Source: Hyaloscypha bicolor E (taxonomy: Eukaryota; Ascomycota; Leotiomycetes; Helotiales; Hyaloscyphaceae). Taken from it: a DNA stretch of 64,000 nucleotides. The translations under genes and the position numbers were made by a program. Numbering within the stretch: position 1 is the first letter of the stretch; every line of letters starts with the position of its first letter. Shown here one piece after another: positions 21,781 to 33,140 of this stretch. The stretch covers positions 6,053,952 through 6,117,951 of the forward strand of contig NW_020194684.1 in assembly GCF_002865645.1 (NCBI RefSeq), read 5' to 3'. Under the pieces are notes generated by a model. That model was not told where the DNA came from and did no database searches. It worked only from the letters and a program-made list of their open reading frames with translations.

Positions 21781-23468
21781 ATGGATCCTGGAGTATTTTA
21801 TCGAAGGGACCAAGCAGCGTTTTTCCGGGGTTGGGAGAACGCAGAGCACAGCCTTATTCCAGAAGCTCGTCCATGTTCCGCCACCGAGATCCTCCATTTT
21901 TCTGTAAGCCTATCGCGATCACGAGTTTTCGTTGCGCTGACAACTTGCAGAGACCCGAAAAGATTGGAGTCAAACACGAGGAGGTGACTGATGAGAACGC
22001 TGTCCAGTGGGCTAGCAGAAGCTTCGATTCTGAGATGGATGCCAGTGCTCGCATTCTGTAAGGAAAACATATCTCTCACTGAACTTGTCACTTTGTTCCT
22101 GCTCCGGGTTGGGGTCGTTACTGTGCTGATCCGCATGTAACCGCAGCTTGGCTCCAGCGAGAAGCAGTTCTTTAAATGAGGCTGGAAAATATGTCTTTCC
22201 CACCCCCGACACCCTACCACCCTTCAAGCCAGAGACTTTCAACCTGGTGGGCGATATACTAAAATTGCACCCCGGCGGATGTGTGAGAAATGCCCAGTTT
22301 TCCCAAGTCTCAAAGTTGGTTGCGTCTCAAGACATCACCTGTAAGTCCCGATCTTTCAACAGGCGCACGGCATTGTCTGATTAGGCCCTACCAGCCATAT
22401 ATATAGAGACCTTGTCGCATCGAGAATGTTGGATTAGACTGTTTGTTACTTTCAATTCTAGAAATTTTACAACGACAAGCTTACTCCTCCACCTCCTCCC
22501 AACGGAACGCGCTTTTATCGAGCAGAAACTCGGCGATGCAGCCTTGCAACCACTTATGCATCACCCATTGTTTACCCCAACTCTAGTGATGGAACTACTC
22601 TTCCAAGAAGCAAGCGAGTATCTTCATCTTGTATATTGCAACTCTGTCGGCCTGTATATTGCGGCAGAGTTGCACACCAACGAAGGATACCGACATCTCA
22701 AGAAGGAAGATCTAGATATGGAGGAAGCATCAGAAACTGCTTTGGGGCACGAGCAACATATCCTGATTCTATGCGAGAAGATCGAGTCAAACCTAAAGAT
22801 AGGCACGAAGCTTCTGTCCTGGTTTGACGACTTGCCAACTGACAAGGCGTCTGCCGAGCAAAGAACACGCTTCGATTCAGCAGGCGTAATCATCCGAAAC
22901 CGGTTGGAAAATTTGATTGATGGCTTTGAGTTCCAGCTGATCCGGCTGAAGAGAGTGCAAGGTCATGCACAGTATAATAGACTTGGGGTAGGCACCGTTA
23001 ACACATCTTTCCAGGACCGCAAGACACTGTGGAGACTGACGGGTTGTAGTTACAAGTCAGAAATGCCACACTAGGCAATAAACTCAGTGCTCGAATTTCA
23101 GAGCAGAGTAGAGATATCGCCCACGAAAGCAGGCGCGACTCTTCTGCCATGAAGGCGATTGCTGTGCTTACGATGTTCTTCTTACCTGGGACGTTCTTCG
23201 CTGTAAGTCACTAGTCAAAACGAAGATAATAGCTAGCTTTAATTGAAGTGCATAGACGTTCTTTGCTATGCCGCTGTTTGAATGGAGTTCCCCGACGTCG
23301 CCATCGGAGGGTACGGGGAACGTCTGGATCTATTGGGCTGCTACAATCCCGGCCACTGTTCTAGTACTCGTGGCATGGAGGCTCTGGTATGTGTTTGATG
23401 AATGGAGGTGGAGTCGTGAGGGAAAGGGGACTGTTTATCAGGACTTCTGGGCCTGGGTTCGATCTTGA
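21781..23468 (+). CDS. CorA-like magnesium transporter superfamily protein (fungal type)
   Basis: Six exons: 21781-21903, 21951-22057, 22147-22340, 22395-22987, 23050-23202, 23256-23468, giving 460 residues. All phases agree; introns are 47-89 nt, several with CTGAC/CTAAC-like branch sites. The N-terminal half is soluble and mixed alpha/beta. A long helical segment (IRNRLENLIDGFEFQLIRLK ... RISEQSRDIAHESRRDSSAMK) leads to two membrane helices: AIAVLTMFFLPGTFFATFFAMPLF and VWIYWAATIPATVLVLVAWR. This is the layout of CorA proteins. Canonical CorA carries GMN after the first membrane helix; here the equivalent position reads AMPLFEW, as in many fungal CorA-like proteins, so ion transport cannot be assumed. 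The stop codon lies three bases before an inverted-repeat element (23472), so the original 3' UTR, and possibly the last codons, may have been displaced. Confidence 0.82.
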
Positions 23469-23471
23469 AAG

Positions 23472-24338
23472 GGGAAAAACTAAAACGACCCCCCGCCACC
23501 CCCTCCCCAGGGGGTGTTGATTGGGAGCAGGCTAGCCACTAACCCAAAGTAGAGGCACCCGGACAGGAACACTAAAACTCTGGCTTTTGCTTTATTTTAA
23601 TTTGATTCTATAATAAATTAATATAATTAATTCTTATTTCATTTCATTATAGCACTAATTAAGGGATATTTAAATATGAACTTTTTATAAAATTTGAATT
23701 AGTTGTGACCACTAGTGTCACATGGTTGATACGGACGTGGTTTCAGCCAAAAGGGTTGGTTTCAGCTAAGGTTCCAAGCTATGGTTCAAACCAAGCTCGG
23801 ATTCCAAAGCTCGGCGTTTCAGTGGTCTTGGCCATACCTACTTATCCACTGCCACACCTCACTCCATTCCCCCTTAGCTTTAGATCCTTAAGACATTGGA
23901 ATCATTGATCTTTAAACCTCGTTCCATTGCTTTGTTCCTGCCGTCACATTAGTAATAGCTCCTTAAATTAAAGAAGTTAAAAGTTTTATATTTTATAGCC
24001 TAAAGATAAGCTTAAGAAAGCCTAGGAATTTAGTGAAAAGGTCCTTAAACCAGATATAAAAGTCTTATAAGCCTATAATTTATAGGGCCTTATAAGGCTC
24101 AAAAACTAAAACTTAATTAATTAGTATATAAACTCCCTAAAATTAAAATACTATTTTAAGGAATCTTTTTATTATAAGTTAGAAAGCTCGTAATTATAAT
24201 ACAAGGGTTATAATATACCAGCTTAGACTTATATTGAAAAATCTAATTTCAGATTTTCAAAGAGCTCAGGTAGCCAATTAAACACCCCTGCCCCAATCGA
24301 CACCCCCTGGGGAGGGGGGGGTCGTTTTAGTTTTTCCC
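23472..24338. mobile_element. AT-rich non-autonomous inverted-repeat element
   Basis: Terminal inverted repeats of about 48 bp: GGGAAAAACTAAAACGACCC at 23472 and its reverse complement ending at 24338. Inside each lies a CCCCTCCCCAGGGGGTGT block followed by (T/C)GATTGG. The ~770-bp interior is strongly AT-rich without coding frames. No clear target duplication is visible. It fills the whole space between two genes, 3 bp after one stop codon and 47 bp before the next ATG. Confidence 0.75.
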
Positions 24339-24385
24339 GCATTTCTTCGTCATAACAATCAATTCCTTGTTAACACAACTTCAAC

Positions 24386-25310
24386 ATGTACTCCCGCGAT
24401 AAAACCGTCAACGCCGTCCTGAGATTCTATCAAACAGTTATCCGCCACCCATATCTAAACAACAGCACACTCATTGTACCGCCTGTAAACGGCTGGACCT
24501 CGATCAACATAGAAGGGAAAAACGGAACCGTCCTCGACTTACTTTGCCACCTCCCATACCTCCGCTCAGAGAATGCATTCGAAGAACTCATCATTTACTG
24601 GGAAAGCATTCCGGTCTGCTACTTGGACAACCAAGATAGGCTGCTATCATACCCCCTCCCGGCCCACTGCATCTACCTCGCCCGCGCCGAATCGTATCTA
24701 GGCACGTCTTTGATTCTCGACACTAACGAAGGCACCATAACTGAGTTCTATCACACGGGATCTCACATTACAGTACCTTACGAGGAATACGAGGCTCTAC
24801 CTGAAGCAGAGAAATGGAAGGCCCACCGCATGAGACCCACCACAGAATTGTTGGACAATTGGACGCAGAGGTATGAGAAATTGGTGTGGATGTTAGTACC
24901 GAACCCGATTCGTCAGCCGGTAACAGGGAGGTTCTATAGTCGTGCTGTGTCCAGTGCTGAGGAGGAACTTCTTGTGCAGCAAGGGCAGTTGGAGCCGTGG
25001 CACGTTCAAGATGACAGCAGTAGTAATGATAATAGGGAGGAGAGTGAGGATGATAGGGAGCAACATAAGAGGGAGAGGAAGAGGAAGTATGTAGTGGTAG
25101 GTTTAGAAGTTCGACCCTCTTATATTGAGGTTGCGAAAGCTAATTTGATATACGCAGGATGTTTACAACATATATCTCTGCCACGGATGGCCAGATCACT
25201 TCGACAAGGAGCGATGTAAAACCGAATTGTTGGAGCTAGAGAAGAGGAAGGATGTGGATACGAAGCGGCAACTGGCTGAAGCGAACCCCGATGCAGCACT
25301 ATTCGACTGA
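24386..25310 (+). CDS. Uncharacterised fungal protein with C-terminal HGWPDxFDKxxC motif
   Basis: Two exons, 24386-25090 and 25158-25310, give 285 residues. The 67-nt intron uses a GTAGTG donor in phase 0. Splicing replaces a short dead-end frame by DVYNIYLCHGWPDHFDKERC and a charged helix ending in NPDAALFD, which is why I trust it. The N-terminal ~190 residues form an ordered alpha/beta region with NGWTSINIEGKNGTVLDLLC, then LLSYPLPAHCIYLARAE and LGTSLILDTNEGTITEF. An acidic/basic low-complexity linker follows (about 205-235). The LILDTNEGTITEF passage faintly recalls SMI1/KNR4 (SUKH) domains, but this is a weak inference. Its start lies 47 bp from the end of an inverted-repeat element, so the element must supply most of the promoter. 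Confidence 0.72.
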
Positions 25311-25536
25311 GAGATAGACATTTTTGTTCCTATTAGGACTAAGGGCTGATTAGAGGTCTCACTACCTCCCAAACGGAAAGGATTTATAGATTAGTATACA
25401 AATCCGTTCAAATAATTAATGGCAAGGCGTAAGAAGACGTATATTTCATATACCGTGTTTTAGTATTAGACATGAAGATATCAACGATCATTGTAACCGG
25501 GAATAGCGGATGATTTATTCATTTCAGGAACTGCTG

Positions 25537-26022
25537 TCAGACACTGTCTATCAGCGCGTTTATACCTGTCGCCCGTGGTTGCACAAGTATTCCATGAGCA
25601 CCAGCGCCGCTCACAGCGGAAGCGCTGGCCACTGGGGTAGCGACCACCTCTATCGTCAACTGTGTCGTGGATGCTACCGCAGTCGATACCACCTGAGGGT
25701 ATCCGGTCGCCTCGGGCTGCACAGCAACCGCTGTATCAATACCCAAAGTCCCCATCTCTTCATGGCAGTCAGCCGAACCACATCACAGAATACCCAACTC
25801 TTCCTGCAACTCGACATCCGTGATACATCGAGTAGTGTTTCCCTCGACGAACACCCAAGCATCGGGGTCCAAGGCGTGGGAGTTCCCATCGCGTTTTCTG
25901 AATCCTGGTTGGGCTACATGGTTACCAAGCACATCTGACGGAATGAGGCCCGGATAATTGGTCTTGGCATACCGCTGAGCATCTCGATTACCGCTATAAT
26001 CTGCCACGAAAACTTCCCTCAC
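25537..26022 (-). pseudogene. 5'-truncated gene of unknown family, cut off at a dispersed repeat
   Basis: Minus-strand frame beginning near 26022 (no ATG; a TGA lies immediately upstream) reads ADYSGNRDAQRYAKTNYPGL, then DPDAWVFVEGNTTRCITDVE to ELG. It then needs a 36-nt intron (25758-25793; GTATTC, CTGAC branch, AAG end) or a frameshift to continue as MGTLGIDTAVAVQPEATGYP and a Thr/Val/Ala-rich tail ending at 25537. N-glycosylation sequon NTT and the Ser/Thr/Ala tail suggest a secreted or wall protein, but no signal peptide remains. The coding signal stops where the repeat at ~26025-26165 begins, so I infer the 5' end was lost there. Family not recognised. Confidence 0.5.
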
Positions 26023-26024
26023 TC

Positions 26025-26165
26025 AAGTCCGTTTCCGTCTTTGGACCGGAGCAGTCGCTGCTCTAACCTGAGCCGAGCCCTGAGCCCTGAGTATGCTAAT
26101 GAGTCAACTGGATTCTGCTCAGGGGGGGGGGGGGTCCTCTTCTGGCTCCCTAGAGAATCGGTTAT
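26025..26165. repeat. Dispersed direct repeat, copy A
   Basis: About 110-140 bp similar to 32566-32684 in the same orientation. Shared blocks include GTCTTTGGACCGGAGCAGTC, CTCTAACCTGAG, GGGCCCTGAGCCCTGAG-like and CTTCTGGCTCCCTAGAGAAT. Copy A has a run of 13 G (26122-26134) where copy B has AAGGGA. Confidence 0.8.
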
Positions 26166-26867
26166 AGTTTCCATATTATCTATATATAGAATTTTGCAGA
26201 TCCTTGACGGTGGCCGTTCCCGGTTTCCTGTCACATTTATCAAGGGTCCTTGTCGGAGCCGATTTGGGTCCCCTTTTTAACCAAAGGGGCCTCACTTAAT
26301 GCCCCTCTCAACCTCTTCTCAACTCCCCTCATTTCCTGGTCAACCTTTTCCGGGTGTCTTATTGCCTCAAGTATAGCCAGCTTCCTTGAATTTATCGACT
26401 AAATAAGGACACATTTCTAGGTTTCAACTTGCGAAACAAGGGATCCATTCTAGCTCCCCTGTTGACCTTGGCACGGATTCCTGGGATGCCGAATGTGGAT
26501 CCTGCTGCCGCTGCGCCTTACGTGAATAATAATGTAGCCTCTACGACGAGTTGTAGTGCTACAACCTTCACTATAACGGATTGTCGCACAATAACTCGTA
26601 GCATAACAACCCGTAACGCAACGGCTTGTAGCATAAAAATATAGAGCACGACAACTTGGAACATGACAGCTTGTAATAGTCCGTCTTCTTTTAGGCCAAG
26701 GGATTTGATCACACTAGGACCGGTCACTCTAGGCGGATGGTCACTCAGAATGAAAAATAACGAGCACTAGAATCATAGCCTGTACAGCACACTCTAGCCC
26801 AAAATGTGTCAATTTGAGTTCTTGGACTATGTTGAATTTTGTAAATCAACCCAGTCCAGTTTTTGGC
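26166..26867. other. Spacer with a degenerate 15-bp tandem repeat
   Basis: No gene supported. At about 26533-26678, some nine degenerate copies of a 15-bp unit (consensus near TGTAGCATAACAACT) are arrayed. Because 15 is a multiple of three, one frame stays open through it, which makes a spurious Thr-rich frame. Confidence 0.55.
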
Positions 26868-29800
26868 CTAGGTACAATCCATTTGGTGTCTTACTGAGAC
26901 TCTTCGATTCTTAGAGTCAGTCGTTCCCTTCTCCCGCAGAATCTTTGCTATATTTTGATGTTGATTGAGCACCGCTAATTCTAAAGCTGTCAGGCCCTCC
27001 TTGTCCGTCCAGTCCAGGTTAAGGCAAGTGCGGAGTACAAGTCTGAAAACTATCTCCTGATGTCCGTTGGCTGCGGCAACATGCATCAGTGTTCTCCTGT
27101 CGTCGTCTTGGAAATTCCAATTAGTTGTGAAGTCCGCGAGAATATCGAACGCCCTCGCATTGCCCGTCTGGCAAGCGTTGTAAAGATAGTTATGGACACT
27201 TAAACCCTTGGTCGCAGCTGTGACGAAACCTCTTCTTTGAGCCCGAACTAGAAGACCCCTAGCAATTTCGTAGTGATGGTTTTCAAGAGCTATGGATAGC
27301 GGACTCCTTCCTGCATGATCGGAAATCATAGGATCTGCAGACAATAGTGGTGGTTTCGGGCGAGGACGAGCACGAGCTGGGTGAGTGGATTGAGCCCAAG
27401 GATAATGAGGAAAGAAATCCACTTCGTCATAATCGGTACCATGGGCAGATGGTTCATTCTGAAATATATCTTCTGGATCTGCCCCATCTGCATCGTCGAA
27501 CGAGCATCTCATTGTCGTGCTAATAAGAGTGTATGATAACACGCTACTGCCCATTTCCACCGCTTGGAAAAGAGGGGTCTGGCCAGTCTCATCACTAAAG
27601 TTTGGATCTGCTCCAAGCCTTAGGAGAATTTTGATTGCATGGTCTGCCTTGAATTTCAAGCACACAGCAAATTGTAATGGAGACCAATAACGAGTTCTTG
27701 ATGACCCAGGGAAAGATTCGGCCCTTAAATGGATCATGCTTTGGAGATCTGCCGGAATCGGAATGAGACGATTGACCTGCTCTGGGGCTCGAATAATCGT
27801 TCTGAGAGACGCATCATCACCATGGATTAGAGATGCCAGAGTAGCACCGTCTAGCAACTGGTAGGTTGACTCTAGGGTCGTAAGAAAATCCCGGGTGACT
27901 TCTTTCAATTCCAACGAAGGCGTAGTATGTTGTTCCACATACAATCGATATGAATCCAAGCAAAAAGGTACCAGGACTGGCTGCCGAAATTCTATAAGAG
28001 CAACGTATCTCTTAAGGTCCGAAGATGCCCACCCAACACCAGTTCGGGATAAATTTGACGAAGTCCTGACCGCGTCAATTGTCAAGTTGAAGTAATCCAG
28101 ATACCTTTTACACAATCTTCCAATCTCGATTTTGCTCGCCCATTCTTCTAGCTGGATCGCGGCTGGTTTGATCTTATGTAGCATATATTCCCGGGTAGTT
28201 TGATGGACGAATTGGACAACACCATGCCGCACCTCCAGAAGGTTTCCACATCTGCTTGCTATTCTTTTCCTCAATTCCTCAGCATTTCTAACTCTGTGTC
28301 GAGAAATTTGAGTCTCTGAAAGGTCAGAGTTGTCGCACAAGCTTACTGCGAGGATTTCGCGTATTTGTTCCACGTCTAGTGGCTGAGGTGAGTATGCAAC
28401 CCATCTTAGAAGTGTTTGGCACTCTCGAACTGCTGCTTCATTCTTTTTGACAATTTCCTCTACTATCCTGCAATAGAGATCTTCTAGGTCCATTGGTATC
28501 GATGTTGTCAAGTCTTCGATTTCTGCCATGGTGCACAACCCTTCGATTGCTCGCTCTTCAAGCTCGGCAAGAACCAACTTCACCCACAGAAATACGCCTT
28601 TGGATCGAAATATTAATGTCTGAGATACAACTTGCAAATCTTCGGGAGGATACTGTAAAACTTCCACGGCAATCCGTTTTGTCTCGCCTTGAACATATTC
28701 AACAATGTCATTGAATATTTCATCCTCTAGCTTCATGTATCGACAATTTCGTAACGCAAAGCTAATCTTAGGATTAGGTCTGCTAGCGACGAAGATTTTG
28801 AATACGACATTGGAATTGATGTTCTGGTTACTGACTCGATGAAGCATTTTTATCGTTTCCTGCCTCATGTCCTCTTCAGATTCGTCCATGGCGTCAACAA
28901 TGATGTGTATTCGTAATGGGACATTTTGATTGTATCTTGTACCCAGGGATAAAAATATCTGGAGGAGCGAGGGAATGTTCCATTCTTGAGATTGCTTGTA
29001 GCCTTCGAATGCCTCGCGATAGTCTTCCCATAGTGCTGGAGCTCGTAAAAGAATTTGGTACAAGATTGACCGAAGCATCCATATGTGGCCTTGTTGATCA
29101 TCTCCACCCCGTGCGCTGTAGAAAAAATCTGCAATTAGGCATTGTGCGTCGTGGATGTGTAACAACCTGTGAATCAACTGCGATCGGAGGTGGTTAGCCA
29201 GAGTAGACTTGCCACTTCCTGGCTTCCCTTGCAGCCATAAAAGAGTAGAGGACGGGCTTTCCTCCCATTGTTGGTACTGAGGGTGGTTCCAAATCCAAGT
29301 AAGGGTACCAGGATAGGCTTGAGATACCCTTAATCGTCGCTCTCTATAATGTCCAAAATACAAGGCATCGAGGCAGGCTACTCGAAAATCTTATTAGATG
29401 CTGTTTGTTGGTCCCATCGTTGCACAGCCTAGAACGTGAAACTTACCTTGGCGCTCTGAGCCTATACAATGGGGTTAGAAAGTTTCGAATATAGTAAAGC
29501 GTATTCACTCAGCTTCTTTGCCCAGCGACATACCTCCGAGAACCATTATGTTTTTAATCAAGTTTGCCACAGCAAGAACGACCACGTTGTAGCGGGGATC
29601 ATTTGGGTTTGAGAAGCGACATATTTCACGATGATCCGCATCTAGGGGTAGCGGCATTTCATTCGCGACGTTGAGAAGTGCGGACTCCCGTTCAACAATC
29701 TGTCTTTCACCAATGAGTATTACATTTTTATACACATACGACGTACTGGTTGGAAGGGTGCTGGTAAAACGAACCACAGGTATTATAGCGAGCAAAGGTC

Positions 29801-30786
29801 TTCCTTCATAGACGGATATTATCTGAATGGTTTTGCCACGCTCGACGAATTGTGCCGAGATCTCAGCCAGTTCCGTGGATTTGCTCTCTAGACCCTTTAG
29901 CAAATCGGTACGGAAGGATCCAAACGTACAAAAATTCCCAATATTCCTGATTACCCGCGTCCATTTAGCTACATCAGATCCTATATGTGGTGTACCCATG
30001 AACATGACACCTGCAGTACAGATGTTGATATCACTGTAAATGGAGTTGCGCTCATGAGCGACTATCAGGAACTGGATTATCTCAGAAATAAGTTATTCCA
30101 TACATATTTGAAGGTGTAGGCGGTTCTTATTTTCGGTAAAACTAGACGTCGAAGTGGTGGAGGGGATCGAGGACGTGACGAACCTTCTTAAGTATAATAC
30201 CTCCTAAACTGTGACATAAGAAGACCATCGGAACTCCAGTGGTGTTGCTCTGGGGAAATCCGTCAGTACAAATATTTGCCGCTTGGAAACTAGCGTACAA
30301 TTTTCCGCTTCAAATGAAGCTGAGCCAGTAATTGCATTGCATAGTCCCGAATTTGGAATGAAGAGCCACCAAACGCCACTCTTGAGTTATAACCGAAGGT
30401 TGAAATTCTGAGGTCGAAGTCTAGTAAGAATTGGGGCAACAGCTGTGAGAACCAGATGACATTGTCAGATGTCCACGTCTTGTATGGATCGCCATTGAGA
30501 CCGTGGATAGCAATTATACTGCAGATAGTTAGTTGCCAATGGCAACGATGCAGCTGAGTGGAACACATACTCAACTTTCCTTCCTCCAGATAGCTTCGAG
30601 TGGAAGCCCCTCAATTCAAAAAGTCCCTCCGTAGAATTTTCATTGCTTTCTTCAAGTGGAGTTGGTTGAACGTCCTGATAGCGGTCAGCTCCTACTAATC
30701 TGCAGGTTTGGGAATTTATTAAGGTATTCTAGGAATATGACCTTCTGGCTTTCTTCAGTTCTCTGTTTTTTGAAGAGCGGAGGCAT
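26868..30786 (-). CDS. NLR protein: SesB-type hydrolase, NACHT NTPase, ankyrin repeats
   Basis: Seven exons: 30786-30742, 30674-30571, 30518-30299, 30249-30184, 30071-29534, 29461-29447, 29380-26868, giving 1166 residues; all phases agree. Domains: alpha/beta-hydrolase of the SesB/PGAP1 type (VDIIAIHGLNGDPYKTW about 48-65; nucleophile in FLCHSLGGIIL, Ser 137; MFMGTPHIG); a linker; NACHT with Walker A GKPGSGKST (about 382-389) and Walker B IHIIVDAMDE (about 488-497); a helical region; and a C-terminal ankyrin-type block from ~910 (GQTPLFQAVEMG, GRSPLSIALENHHYEIA, LMHVAAANGHQEIV, GLTALELAVLNQHQ). Known: fungal NLRs of this build act in non-self recognition and cell-death signalling; the hydrolase is the effector arm. 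The 15-nt sixth exon is unusual but phase-consistent. The exon-1 donor (GTCATA) is weak, so the first 15 residues are the least certain part. Confidence 0.88.
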
Positions 30787-31218
30787 GATAGCTCGAAACC
30801 AACTGATCAGGAACGAGGAGGTGTGAAACAAGCTTCTTAAAGATTGTTATTTTCCCGGAGTTGTGACTCAGTGCTATGAAAGGATCGAAATAGCGCTGTT
30901 TCGCAGCGCAGTAATGGTTGGGTCGGTTTATGATACATTTATACGCAGATTTGTTGAAAAGGACTTCCTCTTGCTCTTGCTCGACTATAATATTGTGTGG
31001 TGGTAGTCCCAATTTTCAAAGAGCGGTGAAGGCGGGAGGCTGACTGGGCTGGTTGTTGCCTACTGTTCTAGTAGACCGCATTCGGTATAGTGCATTCTGA
31101 TCAGGATTACATAATAATATTGGTACCGGAAGGGAGAGCAACCTGAGCGGAGGGTGAGGCGAGGGTGAGTAGCGCCTGAGCAGAGCGGCGATAGTGACTA
31201 ACGAGCCTGCGATCATGG
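30787..31218. other. Upstream region of the NLR gene
   Basis: No gene seen. This is the presumed promoter, ending at the terminal repeat of the Tc1/mariner element. Confidence 0.35.
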
Positions 31219-32471
31219 GTCTGTGCGCACAGGCGCTTTTTCAGGCTTCACTCAATCAGCCCCCCACTAAATTAGAATAACCACCCTCATGGCCCTGAAC
31301 ACACCCCCACCGCTCGATTTTCAGTACGAAAAAGGCTATGAGATCCCTACAAAACATAAGGAGGCTATACGCCAGCTTCACTGGTTTGGAAAGGTCCCCA
31401 TTTGCGCCTTAATGGTACGATACAAGCTTGGCGATACCACGATCCAAAAGATCCTTGGCTACCCAGCCCCAGAACGATAACGCCCTAATCGAAAGGGCCC
31501 TACCTTCCTCTTATCCGATCGAGAAGTTGACGAAGCTATTGTATACTGCTCACAGCGGTGGGAGACACGGATAATGAACTGGGGGAAGGTACGAGAGGAG
31601 CTTGGATTCAAATGCTCGATACAAACACTCAAGCGCAGGATGCACTAACGAGGGTATTATCGCTGCGTAGTGTGTCAAAAGCCTTATTTGACTCTTGTAC
31701 AAGTTACTGTACGATATCTCTGGGCAATAGCATATCTCTTTTGGACCGTAGAGTGGTTACGAGTCCTTTGGTCGGACGAGGTTACCTTCCATGTTAGAGG
31801 ACGATCTACAAAGGCTAGAGTTACAAGAAATACGAGGAAGGGCAAGTCAGAGAGATTCTGTAAGGATTATACTCAACATTAATTTCACCGTAGTCATATA
31901 ACGCCCGTCAACGCCTGGGGAGCTATTGGTTTTGGGTATAAAAGCCCCTTGATTTTTGTCGACGGTACGGGCAAGAAGGGGGCCTTTAAACAGGTCGATT
32001 ACTTAGCACAAGTTCTCAACTACTTACAACCAATACTCGACGCCTTTGCCCTTATTACTCACCAATTACGACCGGCGGTAGAACCCTTGTTTATGGAAGA
32101 CGGCAATTCAGCTTACGGTCACAAGTCTATATCGAATTGCTGTGTACGATACCGTTCAAAGCATAGAATCGTCCTTCTACATTATCCTTCTATATCTCCT
32201 GATATGAACCCTATTGAGAAATGCTGGCGATGGATTAAACAAGCTCTCCATCGACGATACCACCAACCTATAACTGAGGCAGAGATGAGGCAGGCAGTAC
32301 TAGTGGAGTGGGAGGCAATACCACAGGAATGGATAAGTGAGCTGATTTTAAAGCAAGAGCATTGGGTACAAGTACTTATGCAGCGGCACGGGTGGTCAAC
32401 TCCTAATTAAACGCTCCTTTAATACCTAACTTTCGTGATTTTTGGATGAAAATGCCCTGTGCGCACAGACC
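31219..32471 (+). mobile_element. Tc1/mariner-family DNA transposon
   Basis: Inverted ends GGTCTGTGCGCACAGG (left, from 31219) and CCCTGTGCGCACAGACC (right, to 32471) bound the element. The right end is followed by TA and the left preceded by TG, so a TA target duplication with one later mutation is likely. The inner 12 bp CTGTGCGCACAG is itself a palindrome. Between them lies a single transposase frame (see next entry). Confidence 0.85.
31289..32410 (+). pseudogene. Tc1/mariner transposase with three in-frame TAA stops
   Basis: One reading frame runs the full length with no frameshift. Recognisable parts: N-terminal helix-turn-helix region (HKEAIRQLHWFGKVPI), first catalytic Asp in VLWSDEVTF, second in PLFMEDGNSAYGH, and third acidic region SPDMNPIEKCWRWIK, in the DDE/D order and spacing of the superfamily. 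Three stops (near 31478, 31646 and 31880), all TAA, interrupt it. Each is explained by one CAA-to-TAA change, the C-to-T at CpA typical of repeat-induced point mutation. The protein is therefore not made from this copy. The C-terminal domain after the last stop is otherwise well preserved, suggesting inactivation was recent relative to decay. Confidence 0.9.
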
Positions 32472-32565
32472 TATGGTCGAAGGCTCGTAACCACGTTTGA
32501 AGCGAAGTCGAGAAGTTTTCGTGTCAGACTACCTCTATAATCTCTACCGAATCTGGACCTCTCCA

Positions 32566-32684
32566 AAGTCCACTTCTGTCTTTGGACCGGAGCAGTCGCT
32601 ACTCTAACCTGAGTCGGGCCCTGAGCCCTGAGTTAGCTGGATTATGTTCAAGGGATCCTCTTCTGGCTCCCTAGAGAATCGGTT
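32566..32684. repeat. Dispersed direct repeat, copy B
   Basis: Second copy of the repeat at 26025-26165, same orientation, with scattered substitutions and a short internal deletion near 32633-32640. The two copies bracket the NLR gene and the Tc1/mariner element (about 6.5 kb). Confidence 0.8.
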
Positions 32685-32816
32685 ACCCTTTGTCATCTGA
32701 TCAGCAATTTACCTTATTTCAGAACGAGGTGGCTAAGCGATAACTGCATCTGAATAGCAAGCCGCACTTTCTTATATCATATACCTACACTCATCATACA
32801 AGCTCCATGCGGCAAA

Positions 32817-33140
32817 ATGCCTATAATCTACAAGTTGAAGGCTAAGCTTCGGCGGGACAAGAGTCTCGCAAGTAGTCTCGGAATGTATGTATCGGATGCA
32901 AAAGCTCAGCGTACCCCCACAGCCTCGCTCAAGGGCAGCGAGTTTCAATCGCAGTTTGCAGATGCTCCGCTACTAAACCCTTCGGCCGATACTTCTCTCC
33001 GCGAATCATCCTCACAGGGACTATCGGCAGTACAGACGCTACCCCTGTCAAAATCGCCAAATTGTACAGTTTTGGAATATCGCTCCCCACTCAAAAATTC
33101 TCGAAGAGGGGAAGTTATAGAAGGAACTCGCTTATTTTAA
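32817..33140 (+). CDS. Possible small or truncated protein, function unknown
   Basis: 107-residue frame with an ATG in good context (GCAAAATGCC). It starts with a basic amphipathic stretch (IYKLKAKLRRDKSLASSLG) and continues Ser/Thr/Pro-rich. Basic starts of this kind precede the effector domain in many fungal NLR proteins, and an NLR lies 2 kb away, so this could be the orphan 5' end of another such gene; equally it may be noncoding. No domain is visible and downstream sequence gives no continuation. Confidence 0.35.
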   Translation: MPIIYKLKAKLRRDKSLASSLGMYVSDAKAQRTPTASLKGSEFQSQFADAPLLNPSADTSLRESSSQGLSAVQTLPLSKSPNCTVLEYRSPLKNSRRGEVIEGTRLF

